DNA of 64,000 nt from Tricholoma matsutake (Eukaryota; Basidiomycota; Agaricomycetes; Agaricales; Tricholomataceae): NCBI GenBank assembly GCA_026075535.2, contig AP026549.1, positions 8,308,001 to 8,372,000 of the forward strand, written 5' to 3'. Under the pieces are notes generated by a model that searched no databases, was not told the origin of the DNA, and worked only from the letters and a program-made list of their open reading frames with translations. Below, piece by piece: positions 35,798 through 47,589 of this stretch; positions within the stretch are counted from its first letter, which is position 1; each line of letters opens with the position of its first letter. The translations under genes and the position numbers were made by a program.

Positions 35798-36960
35798 ATG
35801 TCGGAAACGGCTTCTACATCTTCGGCAAATCCTGCAGGAGAACCACTGGTGGGACAATTTGGGGACAATCAATTCCTTTCGTTCAAACTTTGGCGCAACA
35901 CGGCGTTACTACTACATCGGCTCCAGTTTTAAATGCAACCCACTGGCGCAGTTCCAAGATCTGGATAAGCAAAGAAAGCAAAGGAACGACGCAAGGCAGG
36001 AGCGAAGAAATGATGGGGAAACAGAAGTCTCAGAAGATGAAGGAGATATTGTCACTTCTTTGGGTCTTGGATCTAATTCTGATACTGTACGCTCTCCTCA
36101 GTTTTCAACTGTTTCTCGAGAACAAGCTTTGCCTGGAGAGTCAAACAAAAGCATCATTTTTGACGCGGAAGCCAAAAAGAACGTGTTTCACAACTGTGAT
36201 TCCTCCATTCCACAAGCTATACGGGATCTCGTACAGTATAATTGAACTCCCCCTTTGTCTCTCTTCCTTCCAAACTCCCATCGACGCGTCAAACATGGAG
36301 CGAACGTCAAATACTTACATCAAGTTGGGGCTGGAAAAAATCCGAACGCTAGAATTTTGGATGTCGCAGACTTCCCAGCTGAAGAATATTTGTCTCAGAC
36401 CGACTGGTCTACTTGTTACGACACCTTCCTCTCCTTTCTTGGAACAGTTTGCGAGAAGGAGACGTACACTGGGTTTCTTTCTCACTGGGAGTACATGCGA
36501 GCAGACCCGGATTTCTCCAAGTGGTTTTCTGCTTATCGCTTGTTTGACTGGGAGATTCGAGTTCAGTTCTTTACTGAGAATTGCATCATCAACACAGCTT
36601 CTTCTGAATATCGCGAAGCTCTACAGAATGCTAGAAATAAAACTCTTCTCGAACAGAGCTCGTCATCACAGCGTCCAACGTCGTAATATCCGTATTGAAC
36701 CTTATGCTTCCACGGATCGTCCTTTCGGACCTCAGATATTAAACCGTTCTGTTCGCGATGTGGAGAGTCCGATGGACACAGGGCAGCCTCTTGCCATTCT
36801 GAGAAGCCCAATGAGCGAGGATGATCCTTTGTTGTCTTCGCAGATCACCAAACAATTATCTTCCTTTGCTTTGGTCTGCCTATGGGAGACTAGCATATGG
36901 CAGGAAGATTCCAGCTGTGGAGTTGTAGTAAAGGGGATGGCGAGCTAGTCCCTAGCAAGT
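35798..36960 (+). pseudogene. Gag-like zinc-knuckle ORF, unassigned retroelement
   Basis: ATG at 35798 (MSETASTSSANPAGEPLVG), then a frame change near 35870. From 35859 one frame runs on through TGA (36243-36245), TAA (36684) and later stops. It encodes a coiled acidic segment, a helical domain (AEEYLSQTDWSTCYDTFLSF ... YTGFLSHWEYM ... FDWEIRVQFF), and, in the same frame, CSRCGESDGHRAASC, a CCHC-like knuckle spaced CX2CX5HX4C (one residue longer than canonical). The layout resembles nucleocapsid-type ORFs found beside recombinase or DIRS-like retroelements in mushrooms, but no partner enzyme is next to it. Function is inferred from layout only. Confidence 0.4.
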
Positions 36961-39900
36961 TAAACATCTGGTGTTAATTTTCAACATCGCCGACTCGGAG
37001 CGTACTTGCATTGATCGACTAGGAGAAAGATATAGATAACTAGAAGAAAACATTCGATCAATTGTGGACGACGACCAACGTGAACTTGAGATTGAAAGCA
37101 TCTGCATGACATCAGCATCCCGCAGCATCCGGCGATTGAAAATACCGGACAGGTCTAGAAATGACATCATGATCATCGCATGATTACCAGGCGTTTTTCC
37201 ATGTTGTCTGCCCAAGTGACCCCCTTCTAGTTTTAATAAGACACAAGGAATGGTGCATCCACTAATGACGTACTTCAGCTGCTAGGAGATAGACCGTAGT
37301 ACTAGCACCAAGGAGCCAATGGCGATACAAATAACTCCAGGAGTTGTCAAAGGTTGGCGAAAAGTGGGGTGAGATCTGCAGTATCACATGCTCATGATTG
37401 TGCTGCAGCCGGGATGGTGCCGGGAATGGTGAAGGATGGCGACGGAGGGGTACTGAATCTAACAACGCGAGAAAGAAAGGAAAAGGATCAGACCACGTGA
37501 CACATTTATGTCCGTCGCCTCAAACTCACGGGACAACTGGAGATAAAACGATGGATTCAGGTAGGACGTCTACATCTTGACCTCCAAATCTTGATTAACG
37601 AAATCAACAATATCAGATGCGCATTGCGATAGCCAAAAGTCAAATTGCACGGTAACCGAGGATAACCAAAGGGATAGCATACTAGAGAAGTGTCGCCCAT
37701 GGCGACGAAACCCTTGCTTGCTGAGTCAGTGACCTCCACTTAGATACGTTTTTCTGGTTTTCTTGAAAAACTTATCTTATCGCCATCATGCGCGATGCCG
37801 GGACAACCGATAAGGCTTCATTTTGGGGGTCCCGAGAACCCTTGCAAGCAAGGGAATGTTATAATGAAGGCAGCATTGAAATCGAAAACGTCGCCAGGGT
37901 CCTGATCAGAACTACGTAGGTCCCTTTCCGGTATTTTTCCTTTGCCGGATGCCATCTCATGATATGTAGGAAATGCAGGCTCTCTGGATATCTGACCCCC
38001 AGACTAATGCACCAAGGAGATATAACTTAATGGCGATACGGATGACTCGAGAGCGTCGTCAGATTCGTTTGTGCAAAATGGGTGCTGCCAGTGATATTTT
38101 CAGAATCGCATGCTCATGACGAGAAACAGCTCAGAAATACGCCACTCATATATGCCCACAGACTCCTTCCCATTCGCCAGGGAAAATAGAAAGGATTGAG
38201 AAAGGAGTATTACAATAATTGAATCCGACCATTGCCCTGATAACGGCCGAAGCGCGCTGGCGCCGCATGATCCTCCACGTGGATTTTGGTTTATTCGTGT
38301 TTCTTTTGAATTGTGGAATGTACAAATGTGTTTTATTTAATTATTTTTTAGGCGTTGAATATTGCTTTGAATTTCGCAAGCCATAACATATTCCATCACT
38401 GGGTGAAAGTAATGGTGGCTGAGCGCTGAGCTCTCGAGTCTCAGACTCCCCCATGTCTGAGAACGAACGAAAACTATTTTGATATGAGATGGCATGTGAT
38501 GCGCTTGTATGGAAAAGAAAATCTATGTTTTTTCCCCAGACTTGGGCTAGGCCGCCTGACCGATAACGAACCCGCAATTGCTCGACACTGCTCACCCTCG
38601 CACAGGCCATTCAGAACGTGATGGCACAACACTTGTCGACAGGAATCAATTGACAGGTTATATTCATAACAAATGCCGTGTTTATCAAGCAGGTCATCCA
38701 CACCAACGCCGTACAACACACTTTAAGGAAGCCGACGACGGATCACAAATCATTTTCAACAAATGCACAATCGCGTCACCTGCATCATCATCCATAGCTA
38801 AACTCGGCGGTTGGATGTGATCACCACTCTCCGAGCCTGAAATGCAATTAAATCTTGATTCAAACACCAAAATCAACCGACACTTGCCTTCCAAACCAAC
38901 ACCCATCTCAAGATTATCCACCATAGGACCCGGAAGGTCAGTACGATCACAATGTTCTTTATATGCATTGAACCAATCCAGCCCAAATTGAACGTTGGCC
39001 CCTTCCGAGCACGAGAACGTATGGAGGCAAGAAAAGGAGCCGCCGTCAACAAATGTTGTCAGACAGAGACAAGCTGAACATCAGTTACGTCCACGAACTG
39101 GCGGGGAAGCAAGGAGCATGTGAGATTGGCTTCAAAGGTGGCAGGAAAACGTCGGCCTTGAATTTCGCAAGTCATAGGTGGAAGTTACAATGTGTTCACT
39201 AGCCAGTGTGCTATTTTGATGAGAAGGCATGTGATGCCCTTATATGGGAAAAAATCTATATTTACGACTATGACGTGCGTGCGTTTCAGTGTCGGAGTGG
39301 CCTAAAGTAGCCTAAAGTAGCCTAAAGTAGCGGGAATTATCTAATCTATTCGTTATTGTTGGTGCAAACCTTATATTCTTTCTTATGTATTGCCAAGTTA
39401 TATTTACATAAGGTTCAGGATCAACAACAACAATCAAATGAGTGGCTGGCTCAGATTTCACCCAGTGAAGCTATCATATTCTACGTTGCAGTTTTCTATT
39501 TTCCCTGGCGAATGGTAAGGAGTCTGGTATGCCCACCATTCCTTCTGTCTTATTTAAAGTCAGATGGGGCTAACAGACGCCGCTGCCACACGGAACCAAA
39601 AGCAACGCCGACGATCTTGAGATGATGTTCATTCCTGTCACTAAGTATGTTCAATCGCTGGATGCGCAATTTGGTTTTGATATGCACGTTCAAGGTCATC
39701 TCTTGACACCCGTGAGAGACTAACGACATGCAGGTGTTTTCAATATCAAGTTCACGTTATCGTCCATGTTTTGGTTCAAGTTATCTACCGGCAATATCAT
39801 CTCTCCTAGTCGAGGACGACTGAATAACTCTGAGTCGGCGATATTGATAAATTAAGCTACTTTGCACCAGTCGTTTGGCTTGCCAATGACCAGCGCGCCA

Positions 39901-39996
39901 CCCCCTTCACTTTAAAAAGCCATTGGTTCACTCTCGACTTTCTCCTAACTCTACAGGAAATTGTACCCGGTTACGCGATTCTTAGTGCTATATTCA
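36961..39996. other. host-like intergenic region with a diverged direct repeat
   Basis: Composition here is less AT-rich than the flanks, and no transposon hallmark is visible. A segment at 38366-38525 (TTTGAATTTCGCAAGCCATA ... GGCATGTGATGCGCTTGTAT) recurs in diverged form at 39156-39265, a direct repeat about 790 bp apart. CCTAAAGTAG is repeated three times at 39301-39333. I recognise no complete gene; ORFs are short and overlapping. Confidence 0.4.
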
Positions 39997-41401
39997 ATGT
40001 CGTCCGACTTGGCGTCCCAATACCCTCGAATTGTTATTTTTCTCCTTGATGCCACAAGTGGCTTTCCAGCGGCTCAAGACCTTAGGGGAAATATACATCC
40101 CAGCGTACGTGTCATTTATCTATTTACCTTCCATACCTCCTTTGTTCACCATTCATGCCCTCAGATTACGATATATCTGTGCGTTTAATCTTCATTAATA
40201 ATCTGGAATACCTTAGTCATGGACAAACGCATAGCGTACTGGCTTTCTATTTTTCGGATCGGGCGGCTTATGCGGCCGAGAAATGGCAAAATTACCAACA
40301 AAAACAGCAATACGTGGACGACTTACATAAACAGAACATCAAAATCATGGTTTCTGTCGGTGGGGGCGACGTTAAGCCAACTACTGATAAATGGGTCCCA
40401 GCGGATGCTGCGAACAATGTAGCACAGTTTGTAAAACAAAATGCTCTGGATGGGGTTGATCTTGACTGGGAGGTGGGTTTCCGTAAATTGCCCCAAGCCA
40501 AGAATTATTCTAATCTATTCTTTCTTGTCTAGGATTCCCAGGCATACGCGCTCGATGGTCAACAGTGTCTCGACTGGATAGTGAACTACACCCAAGTCTT
40601 GCGCAATAATCTGGGAAATGAGTATATTATATCACATTCACGTGAGAGCATTCACCCCGGTCCTAGAACAATGACTGACAGCGGCTCCACATAACAGCTG
40701 CATCGGCTTAGTATGAATTCTTTTCTGATGATGCTTATCGTCTGAACGGAAACTGTAGCTTTTGTCCAACTTTCCCCTCGGTTCGTCCGACGTTTCAGGG
40801 CTTATATTTCAAGGTCGACCATAAGATTGGGTCACTCATCGATTTTGTAGGTGTTTCATTTATTTTCGAGATATCGAGGTTTATCTATTTCTTAGTACAA
40901 TGTTATGGTATGATTTTTATTCACTGGGGTTTAGATTCTCATTGAACATTTTTTAGTTTTATGACTGTGAGTGATATCATGATCACTTACCGTATACGTA
41001 CCAACGTTCATCGTAACTTGAATAGCTAGCCCCGGGGGTCACGATTACGAAACGGTCCAGAATTTGGTCGAGGAGTCCACCTCAAACCTGCCTCGATCTG
41101 CTCTTTTGGAGATTGCGGCCAATTCAGAGTATACGAGCGACATTAACAAACTCGTCATTGGAAAGCCTGTCCTCTCTTCGGACCAGATGGCTGGGGGCTA
41201 CATGTCGGGCGATCTCATTGCTCAAAGCGTTCAAGATGCCATGACTAAGAGTCCTTGGAAAGCAGGTATCATGGGTTGGCAGGTATGATTGTTGATGAAC
41301 GACGACATTCATACTCATTTTCATTTGTCCATCAGTACCATGTTGCTACGAGTTTCCACACCTTTGCCGATCCTTCTGCCAAGGCTCTCGCTGGCAAGTA
41401 G
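39997..41401 (+). pseudogene. GH18 chitinase-like gene with three micro-exons
   Basis: Glycoside hydrolase family 18, which cleaves beta-1,4 bonds in chitin. Inferred exons: 39997-40104, 40165-40178 (14 nt), 40235-40472, 40533-40641, 40698-40846, 40896-40907 (12 nt), 40957-40966 (10 nt), 41026-41282 and 41336-41401. All introns are GT-AG and 49-60 nt, and the total is 963 nt in phase. Seen: LAFYFSD, IKIMVSVGGG, the active-site DGVDLDWE at residues 113-120 (DxxDxDxE complete), VDHKIGSLIDF-YNVM-FYDS, INKLVIGKPVLSS, AGIMGWQYH. About 320 residues is a usual single-domain length. No signal peptide is evident from the ATG at 39997, so an upstream exon is possible. One in-frame TAG (codon 161, 40709-40711) interrupts it, so it is either a recent pseudogene or mis-spliced by me there. 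Confidence 0.75.
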
Positions 41402-41507
41402 TTCGTTTGACAATGGGAGAAAGAATGTCGGATGGCGTATGCTTGTCTGTCTATATACGTGTTTGGTTGTAGTGTCGATCAGCATAACTGGTTTGAGTAG
41501 GCCGCTG
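41402..41507. other. short spacer 3' of GH18 gene
   Basis: No feature seen beyond the expected 3' untranslated sequence of the GH18 gene. Confidence 0.4.
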
Positions 41508-42264
41508 CTAGACGCACGGCAGGTCCGAGTTCTCAACAACTCTAATATACAATGCTGATGTTGCTCTTCTTGAACGGTTTGTAGACATGTCAGAGACATG
41601 ATCAAAGTGTCCTTCATATTCTGTTTGTTGTCCTGTAGGAATTCCATCATGGTGCCATACCATGCCATCAGATGTGATGATACAAGCTGTAAAGTGGTCA
41701 GTGTGGTGATATATTACACCCCTAAGCTCATATGTAGTACATTGTCCATTCCTTTGTGTTATGTTCAATGACTTTGTCAGTAATGTAGTGTGCCCTGAAA
41801 GGTCAAATGCTAACATGAGAGGAAAATCATCAAATACATGTGTTCTTATCAAATGCTGATTACAAGAATGACAATGGGATGAGGATTCAACAGATAAGTT
41901 GTCAACAAAATTTTGGACATGGGTTAATATTGTAAGTTGGCAGTTGAGAGCAGATATTTCTGCTCGTTGCACATCATGCCCATTGGGGCAATGCATAGAT
42001 GATGTTGTAACAGGCTAACATATAGTCAAATATATTTTGGACACTAGTGAATGCTCCCCATGCAAACAATGCTGGATTTAACCTTTGAAAGTAATGTCTA
42101 ATAAAATCACGAACCTCTTCAAGGGTATATGCAGGGTTTGGTTGAGTGGTTTGTTCAAAGCTTGCCCAAATGTACATGGTTAGTGGCCTCAAATCAATCT
42201 GTTTGTATAGACTCATTATTCTGCCAAACATTGTACAAAATAGATATGATTGCATCAAAAGCAC
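41508..42264 (-). pseudogene. USP (peptidase C19)-like fragment
   Basis: Two minus-strand frames join near 41996 by a single frameshift (YALPQW then CPNGHDVQ). The C-terminal part reads TYELRGVIYHHTDHFTACII followed by GMVWHHDG, which fits the His-box signature of ubiquitin-specific proteases (Y-x-L-x-G-V-x-x-H ... HFTA ... W-x-x-HDG). A CHSCNQ pair precedes it. The upstream half (SLYKQIDLRPLTMYIW ... LACYNIIYALPQW) is helical and unrecognised. No catalytic Cys box is visible, so it is a fragment. It abuts the Copia LTR. Similar domains occur as mobile-element passengers in mushrooms to my recollection, unchecked. Confidence 0.5.
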
Positions 42265-42271
42265 AGGATGA

Positions 42272-42559
42272 TGTAGAAAATCAACCTAGCATAATCAGAG
42301 TATAGCTATAAGTGCAGTAAGTATTGGTCCGTAATATCATAATGTCTAGAATGCTCACCTCAGTCTCTGTATAAGCAACGGAGGTGATCGGATAACTACA
42401 TACCCTATATATAAGTGAGTTCAGCTACATAAAGAGTCAAAGGGACAATAGACACAAAGGTATCTATGAGACGGCGCATCAAAGAGATATGCTAAAAATA
42501 GTACGCGCATCAAAGATGCGATCATGTACGCTTACGGTGTGATAAACGGCATCTCAACA
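42272..42559 (-). repeat. Copia 3' LTR
   Basis: On the minus strand a TG...CA unit of about 288 bp begins TGTTGAGATGCCGTTTATC, carries a TATATATAGG promoter-like box, and ends TTTTCTACA. It follows a purine-rich GAGGAGGAGTG tract just after the Copia pol terminus. The partner LTR is outside the window. Confidence 0.65.
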
Positions 42560-42600
42560 CTCCTCCTCACCGTGAGCACTCCTCCTCGCATGGATTCACA

Positions 42601-42707
42601 TCAACGAAGGCCAAAATATTCCCGGAGATATAAGAACTGTTTTACCTCAAGGGCCTTAGTGAACATGTCGGCAACATTTTCGCGAGTATGAACATAAGTG
42701 AGCTGTA
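42601..42707 (-). pseudogene. Copia RNase H C-terminal tail
   Basis: Encodes LTYVHTRENVADMFTKALEV then KQFLYLREYFGL, the classic end of Copia pol (ADxFTKAL). It is separated from the rest of RNase H by element E; deletion of E brings QL|TYVH into register. Confidence 0.85.
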
Positions 42708-45289
42708 TAGGGATGGTAAGGTTCGGTTTGGTCCGGTTCTTTAAGGGATTTTGGAGAACCCAGAACCGGACTATTGGTTCAGTCCATAGATTATAGCGAA
42801 CCTTGGACTGGACCATTGGTTCAGTTCAAAATGGTCAGGTTCTGGTTCTCAAGCAGTCCGAACCATGAACCAGACGTAGATATGTATTAAAATGCCAGAA
42901 AACAAACCATTACATGTTAATCAAGTCAATACATGAGTTAGATATACAGCTAGGGATCAATAAGCTCAGGTAAGTCTTCATCATCAGTCATGGTAGAAAG
43001 TTCAAGTTTTCAGATTGACACAAAACATTGCTGAAATTAGAAGCTTCTGTAAAAAAATTAGGACAGCTAAAAACAATACTGTTCACCAACATTTGGGCTG
43101 GCAGCACACCAAGGAATATGACCCCCTCCTGGAGCAGCATGGGGAAATGCAGGTAGGAGATGGGGATGTGCTTTGAGGAGGGCTTCCAGAGTTTCCTGAT
43201 AATAAGTGTGCATCCAAGGGAAGTAGGTTTTAAACAATGATGATGCATGCCCAGCAATTCTCTTGATGCTGGGGTCCCTGAACAGCTCTTCAAGGGCTAG
43301 TTGGTTTGTGGCAGTGTTTGACAGTAAAAAGAGATAGACAGTAAGACAGACAAAGCCCACCCCAATAGTTTCAGTAGAGTCCAAAGCTGGCCCTGCCTAT
43401 TTCTACCAGGGTGAAGCAGAGAATGCATAGCAGTATAATGCAGCAGCCCACTCCAACAGTTTCAGCAGAGTCCAAAGCTGGCCCCACCTACTCCTACTAG
43501 AGTGGAGCAGGGAACACATAGGGAACACATAGAAAACACATAAGGAACGTCTAGAAAATGCACAAGGAACACGTAGAAGATGTGCATAAGGAACATGTAG
43601 AAAACACATAAGGAACACATAGAAGAGGGGTGGAAGAGGAAGAAAACACACACGGCTCATGGAAACCTGATGAGTGAAGATATGGTGTTCTAAAGATATT
43701 CCACAAAACAGGCAACACCAAGCAATGGAAATGAGAGAACAAGAAACCACTTAGCATACACGCCAAGTGGATGATAAGGTAGGGGACATCCACAAGCCGC
43801 CAATGTCACATGGCATTACTTTTGAGTGACATCACAGTCCAAATTTGGTGGTGGGGCAGAAAAATGGTCTGTACTCAACCTTACACCCCATCTGTGCTGT
43901 ATTTTCGTGCACAAGATTATTATAATGTACAATATGTAGCTCTCTGCCCGACGGTTTGTCAAATGAATCCAAATTCGAGCAGAAATACGAACAACTATAG
44001 GATTTTGAGCTAATAATCTACATTGTGAACGTTACTATATACTACTGAGAGGCTATCTATGTACTAAAAATGAATCAGAGTAAGTACTATGTGCAATTAT
44101 TATTGACACACTGTCATCCGAGTCCATGTCCCGAATGGTCACGAGATTAAATACATGTAAGTAGGACTTTGGTGCCGCCAATGACAAGTCTGGAATACCA
44201 GAGTGATATTGTCCAAAAGGGGATTCAATTGCAAGATGAGAGTTTCCAGCCGCTGGTGTGCCCCAGAGCAATGCCAACATGTTCTTGGATGTGGAGGTCG
44301 AAACAGTGTCCATGTAAGTACTTTTTGTGGTTCTCATTGACAAGAAAGATACTGATGCTGCATCCTTTTCTTTCATTAGTAAAATGATGCACTAGTTGTT
44401 TGAAGGTTACACATACTGGATTGTTTTCCTTTTCAGCATTCTCTGATGAATTACTGCCAGACTTGAGCTCCAGCTTTCTTCATTTCTTGGCAAGGGCAGA
44501 TGGAAGGAATGCCTGCTTCAGATTTTTGAGGCTTCGTAGTATTGCCTTGCGCTTTCGTCCCATGTTAATCAGACACCAGTGAAGAGTTTTACAGATGCGA
44601 CACTTGGATATTGATGCAACTTGGACGTTTGGAATGTAAAATTTGAACTGAATAATAAATGTCACATAAAACTAACTATAACTAGATGATTGTTGTACAT
44701 TTTATCGTGTTTCTGTGCAGCAAAATCTCTTATAACGTTGTTGTGGAGCGGTCAGAGCCATCTCTAATGGCATTTCTGATGTATTTGGACATTGTCACAC
44801 TGGCCACGTGATGTTGGCAGCTTGTGGATGTCCCCTACCTTATGGTGTTCTAAAGATATTCAACAAACAGGTGACACCAAGCAATGGAAATGAGAGAACA
44901 AGAAACCACTTAGCGTACACGCCAAGTGGAAGAGGCAGTAACTCTGTGGTGATTCCCTTGTTTAGCATAAAACACCAAAGACTCAAGTAAGTGGATGTGA
45001 AAGTTCTAGTGGCGTGGTTGTATTCTGACTAATATTTGTACCAGCTTGATCTATGTGCTGATGCTGATGACTTGATAGTGTGAGTTGCCAATTGTTTGGT
45101 GACATTGATAAACAGATGTAAACAATGCATATGCAAGGACACATGGTCTAGTAACATAAACAACGCACCTAGATGTGAGCAGCACAATTTGCGGATTAAC
45201 TTATAGTACCTATGTCCCATATACTACATACAATCTACAGGTTCATTCAGGTTCGAACCATGGTTCTGAACTGAACATTACCATCCCTA
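42708..45289. mobile_element. hAT-like element E (2582 bp) with captured gene
   Basis: Exact 8-bp duplication GAGCTGTA (42700-42707 and 45290-45297). Terminal repeats TAGGGATGGTAA are inverted, with GGTTC(G/A)G/GAACC subterminal repeats at both ends, so it is the same superfamily as element D but a different family. A 90-bp block (ATGGTGTTCTAAAGATATTC ...) is present twice in direct orientation at about 43677-43766 and 44842-44930. No transposase is recognised. A minus-strand passenger gene is described separately. Confidence 0.85.
43067..44565 (-). pseudogene. passenger gene, possible TET/JBP-like remnant
   Basis: A likely N-terminus at about 44565 reads MGRKRKAILRSLKNLKQAFL, a short basic start. 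The 3' part (43384-43067) encodes ALEELFRDPSIKRIAGHASS, FPWMHTYYQETLEALL and HPHLLPAFPHAAPGG. This resembles, in my recollection, the segment just before the Fe(II)-binding motif in fungal TET/JBP-type 2-oxoglutarate oxygenases, which modify 5-methylcytosine and travel with fungal transposons. The HxD and distal His/Arg motifs are not seen, so if this is the family, the catalytic half is lost. It could also be an unrelated transposon protein. Confidence 0.35.
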
Positions 45290-45319
45290 GAGCTGTAGGT
45301 TATTGGACTGTATGCGGTC

Positions 45320-46924
45320 TCAGAGGAAATGGTATTTGATATCAATATGTTTAATGCATGAGTCAAGGAGTGGGTCTTCAGAGCTCTTTGTCACAGAGTT
45401 ATTGCAAGATATTATGGTAGGCAAAGTCTGAGAGTAGCCTATAGTGTTGAGTAAAGTACAAATCCAAATACATTCCTTTACCGTTTCAAATGCAGCAATG
45501 TATTCAGCTTTGCATGAGGATGTTGCAACAACCTTCTGTTTGCGTGCTGTCCAGGAGATAGCACCTGAGCCTAGAGAGCATATAAAACCCCCAACACTAC
45601 GATGAGTGTCGAGGCAGTTTGCCCAGTTGGAGTCACTAAAGGTGTGAAGGTTAACAGAAGGGTTGCCTCTGAGATATAGCTTAAGGTCTCTGGTACCCTT
45701 GAGATATTGTACCAGTCTTATAGCTACCTTCCAGTGTTCGAATGAGTAGCAATTGAGGAATTGTGAGAGTTGTTGGATGGCATAGGAGATGTTGGGGCGG
45801 GTTCCGATTGCCAAATATAGTAGACAACTGACTAGGGAACAATAGGGGAGTTTGCTAAGTTGGATCTGCTCGTCGTCGGATAGGGTGTTGTGGTTGAATT
45901 GGCGCAGTTTGGAGCCAGGTTCCAGTGGGGCAGATACTGGGTGCACATCTCTCTGGCCAAATTGATCGACAACTTTGTCAATAAGGGCGGTCTGTGATAG
46001 CACTACCATACGTGCTGTTCTATCCCAAGTGACTGCAATCCCAATAAGGAAATGTGTGGTGCCCAATTCTGAAATAGTCCAGACTTCTCGCATCTGACTC
46101 TTGAATCTCTCATTCTTGTCTTTGGAGTTGGCTATGGACAAATAATCGTCGATGTGAACAGCGGTAATTATGGTCCCAGAATCAGTCTTGCGGTACTATA
46201 TACAAGACTCACAGGACAGTCGAGTGAATCCCCAGGATAGCATTTGGGCATTGAGCATTTGATTCCAGATATGCCCACTTTGCTTCATGCCATATAGTCC
46301 GCACTGAAGTTGCCACACCCAGTCCTCTTTTCCAGGTTCCTCAAAATTGACTGGTTGTTGCATATATTGTACTTCATCATCTGGTAGCAGGCCATAGAGG
46401 AAAGCAGTTTTGATGTTGATTTGTTGGGTGTCCCATCCCAGTGATGCTGCAGTGTGTAATAGAATTCTCCAAGATTCCATGTGTGTGGTCAGTGAGGTGG
46501 TCTTAGTGTAGTCCTTGCCAGAAATCTGCTTGTAACCCTTGAAAACAACATGTACTTTCCACCTGACAGCCTTCCCAGTTTCATCCCGCTTGATATGGAA
46601 AACGGGTTTCCCTTTTCAGATACGCTTCCCCTGAGGAACTTTGGAATGTAGTATCAATTTATAGACACCCATGTACTTTAGTGATTTCAACTCATCCTGA
46701 TATACCTCTGCCCATTGTACAGCATCCACAGAGTTCTTGGCTTCATCCCATGTTTTTGGCTTGTCTTCAAATTGAAGTGATTCCAGATCAAAATCGTCTA
46801 TCTCCAAAATCATAGCTGGAATTTCATGTGCCTGATTGCCAAGATCAAGATTTTTGAAGGCCTGTTGTAGATCAGTAATGACATCATGATTGGGGAGGGG
46901 CTCATCTAAGGCCTTAACGGTCCA
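45320..46924 (-). pseudogene. Copia reverse transcriptase and RNase H
   Basis: Read downward: a linker (KTWDEAKNSVDAVQWAEVYQ, MGVYKLI), GYKQISGKDYTKTT-like text, then RT with DTQQINIKTAFLYGLLPDDE (catalytic Asp replaced by Asn at IDVKTAF), WVWQLQCGLYGMKQSGHIWN, HIDDYLSIANSK (the usual YVDD-type motif as H-I-D-D), FLIGIAVTW, LPYCSLVSCLLYLAIGTRPN, and RNase H blocks SDSNWANCLDTHRSVGG, ISWTARKQKVVATSSCKAEY and IDIKYHFL. It is a Ty1/Copia pol, frameshifted near 46140-46200 and 46490-46620. The DVK-to-NIK change by itself would disable RT. Confidence 0.88.
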
Positions 46925-47589
46925 TTGATGGTGCTCGACCTGGAAACCCAAACAAAACCTACTAAAAAATCTCACATGGTATTATGCAAGTTAGAGGAAG
47001 GTTGCAAGGTGGTACTAAATATCCAAGGATGGGGGAACTAGATTTGAGGAGGTCCGATGATACTCAATGAAGTTCGAGGGCATACAAAGCTCTGTGAAGT
47101 GCTTTGAGGAAAGTTTGAGGATGTTCAAGGGGCTTGTAGAGGACGAGGATAGTTTCGATGGATGCTGAGGATAGACTATAGAGATGTGGAAAGGCCTTGA
47201 GAGGGGTTAGACAATAAGCCATAGTTTCGAGAAGCTAGTATGGAAAGTTCAAAGAAGTTCATGGTAATATGCTAAACTTCAGGATTAAGATGAGAGGCTT
47301 GGACTCAAGAGAATTGCTCTTAAAATCAGATGATGGATGTGAGAGGACGATCTATTCTGTCATTCTAAGTAGCTAGTACAAGGCTATATATGTTTGGAAG
47401 AGATGGTACTTAAAATGAAATAAAACATGAGGACTACATGAGGCAAGATATAAAACAATAAAGAACTTTGCAAATCATAAAATAAATGAAAGATGATGAG
47501 AAGGGAAACATATAGAGTCACAATGTATCAAGGGTACCTGTCCTATTGATCCAATATATCATCAAGATGTCAAAGTGCCACAATCGCGT
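46925..47589 (-). repeat. Gypsy copy 2 LTR, 3' portion
   Basis: Reverse-complement homolog of the last two thirds of the 47590-48604 LTR. It starts TGATGGTGCTCGACC on the plus strand at the Copia junction and stops at 47589 after GCGT, where Gypsy copy 1 is inserted. The remaining third of the same LTR lies at 61116-61449. Confidence 0.85.

Larger units (their letters stand above)
42272..46924 (-). mobile_element. Ty1/Copia element, 3' part, interrupted
   Basis: Copia pol on the minus strand from 46924 to 42601 with the 3' LTR at 42272-42559. It is split by hAT-like element E at 42708-45289 and truncated at 46924 by the LTR of a reversed Gypsy element, so gag, integrase and the 5' LTR would lie beyond the window. 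Confidence 0.82.

Noticed and set aside
40755..40798. A 44-nt GT-AG intron in GH18 exon 5
   Set aside because: Splice sites look acceptable, but removal breaks the frame that leads into VDHKIGSLIDF, whereas reading through keeps it.
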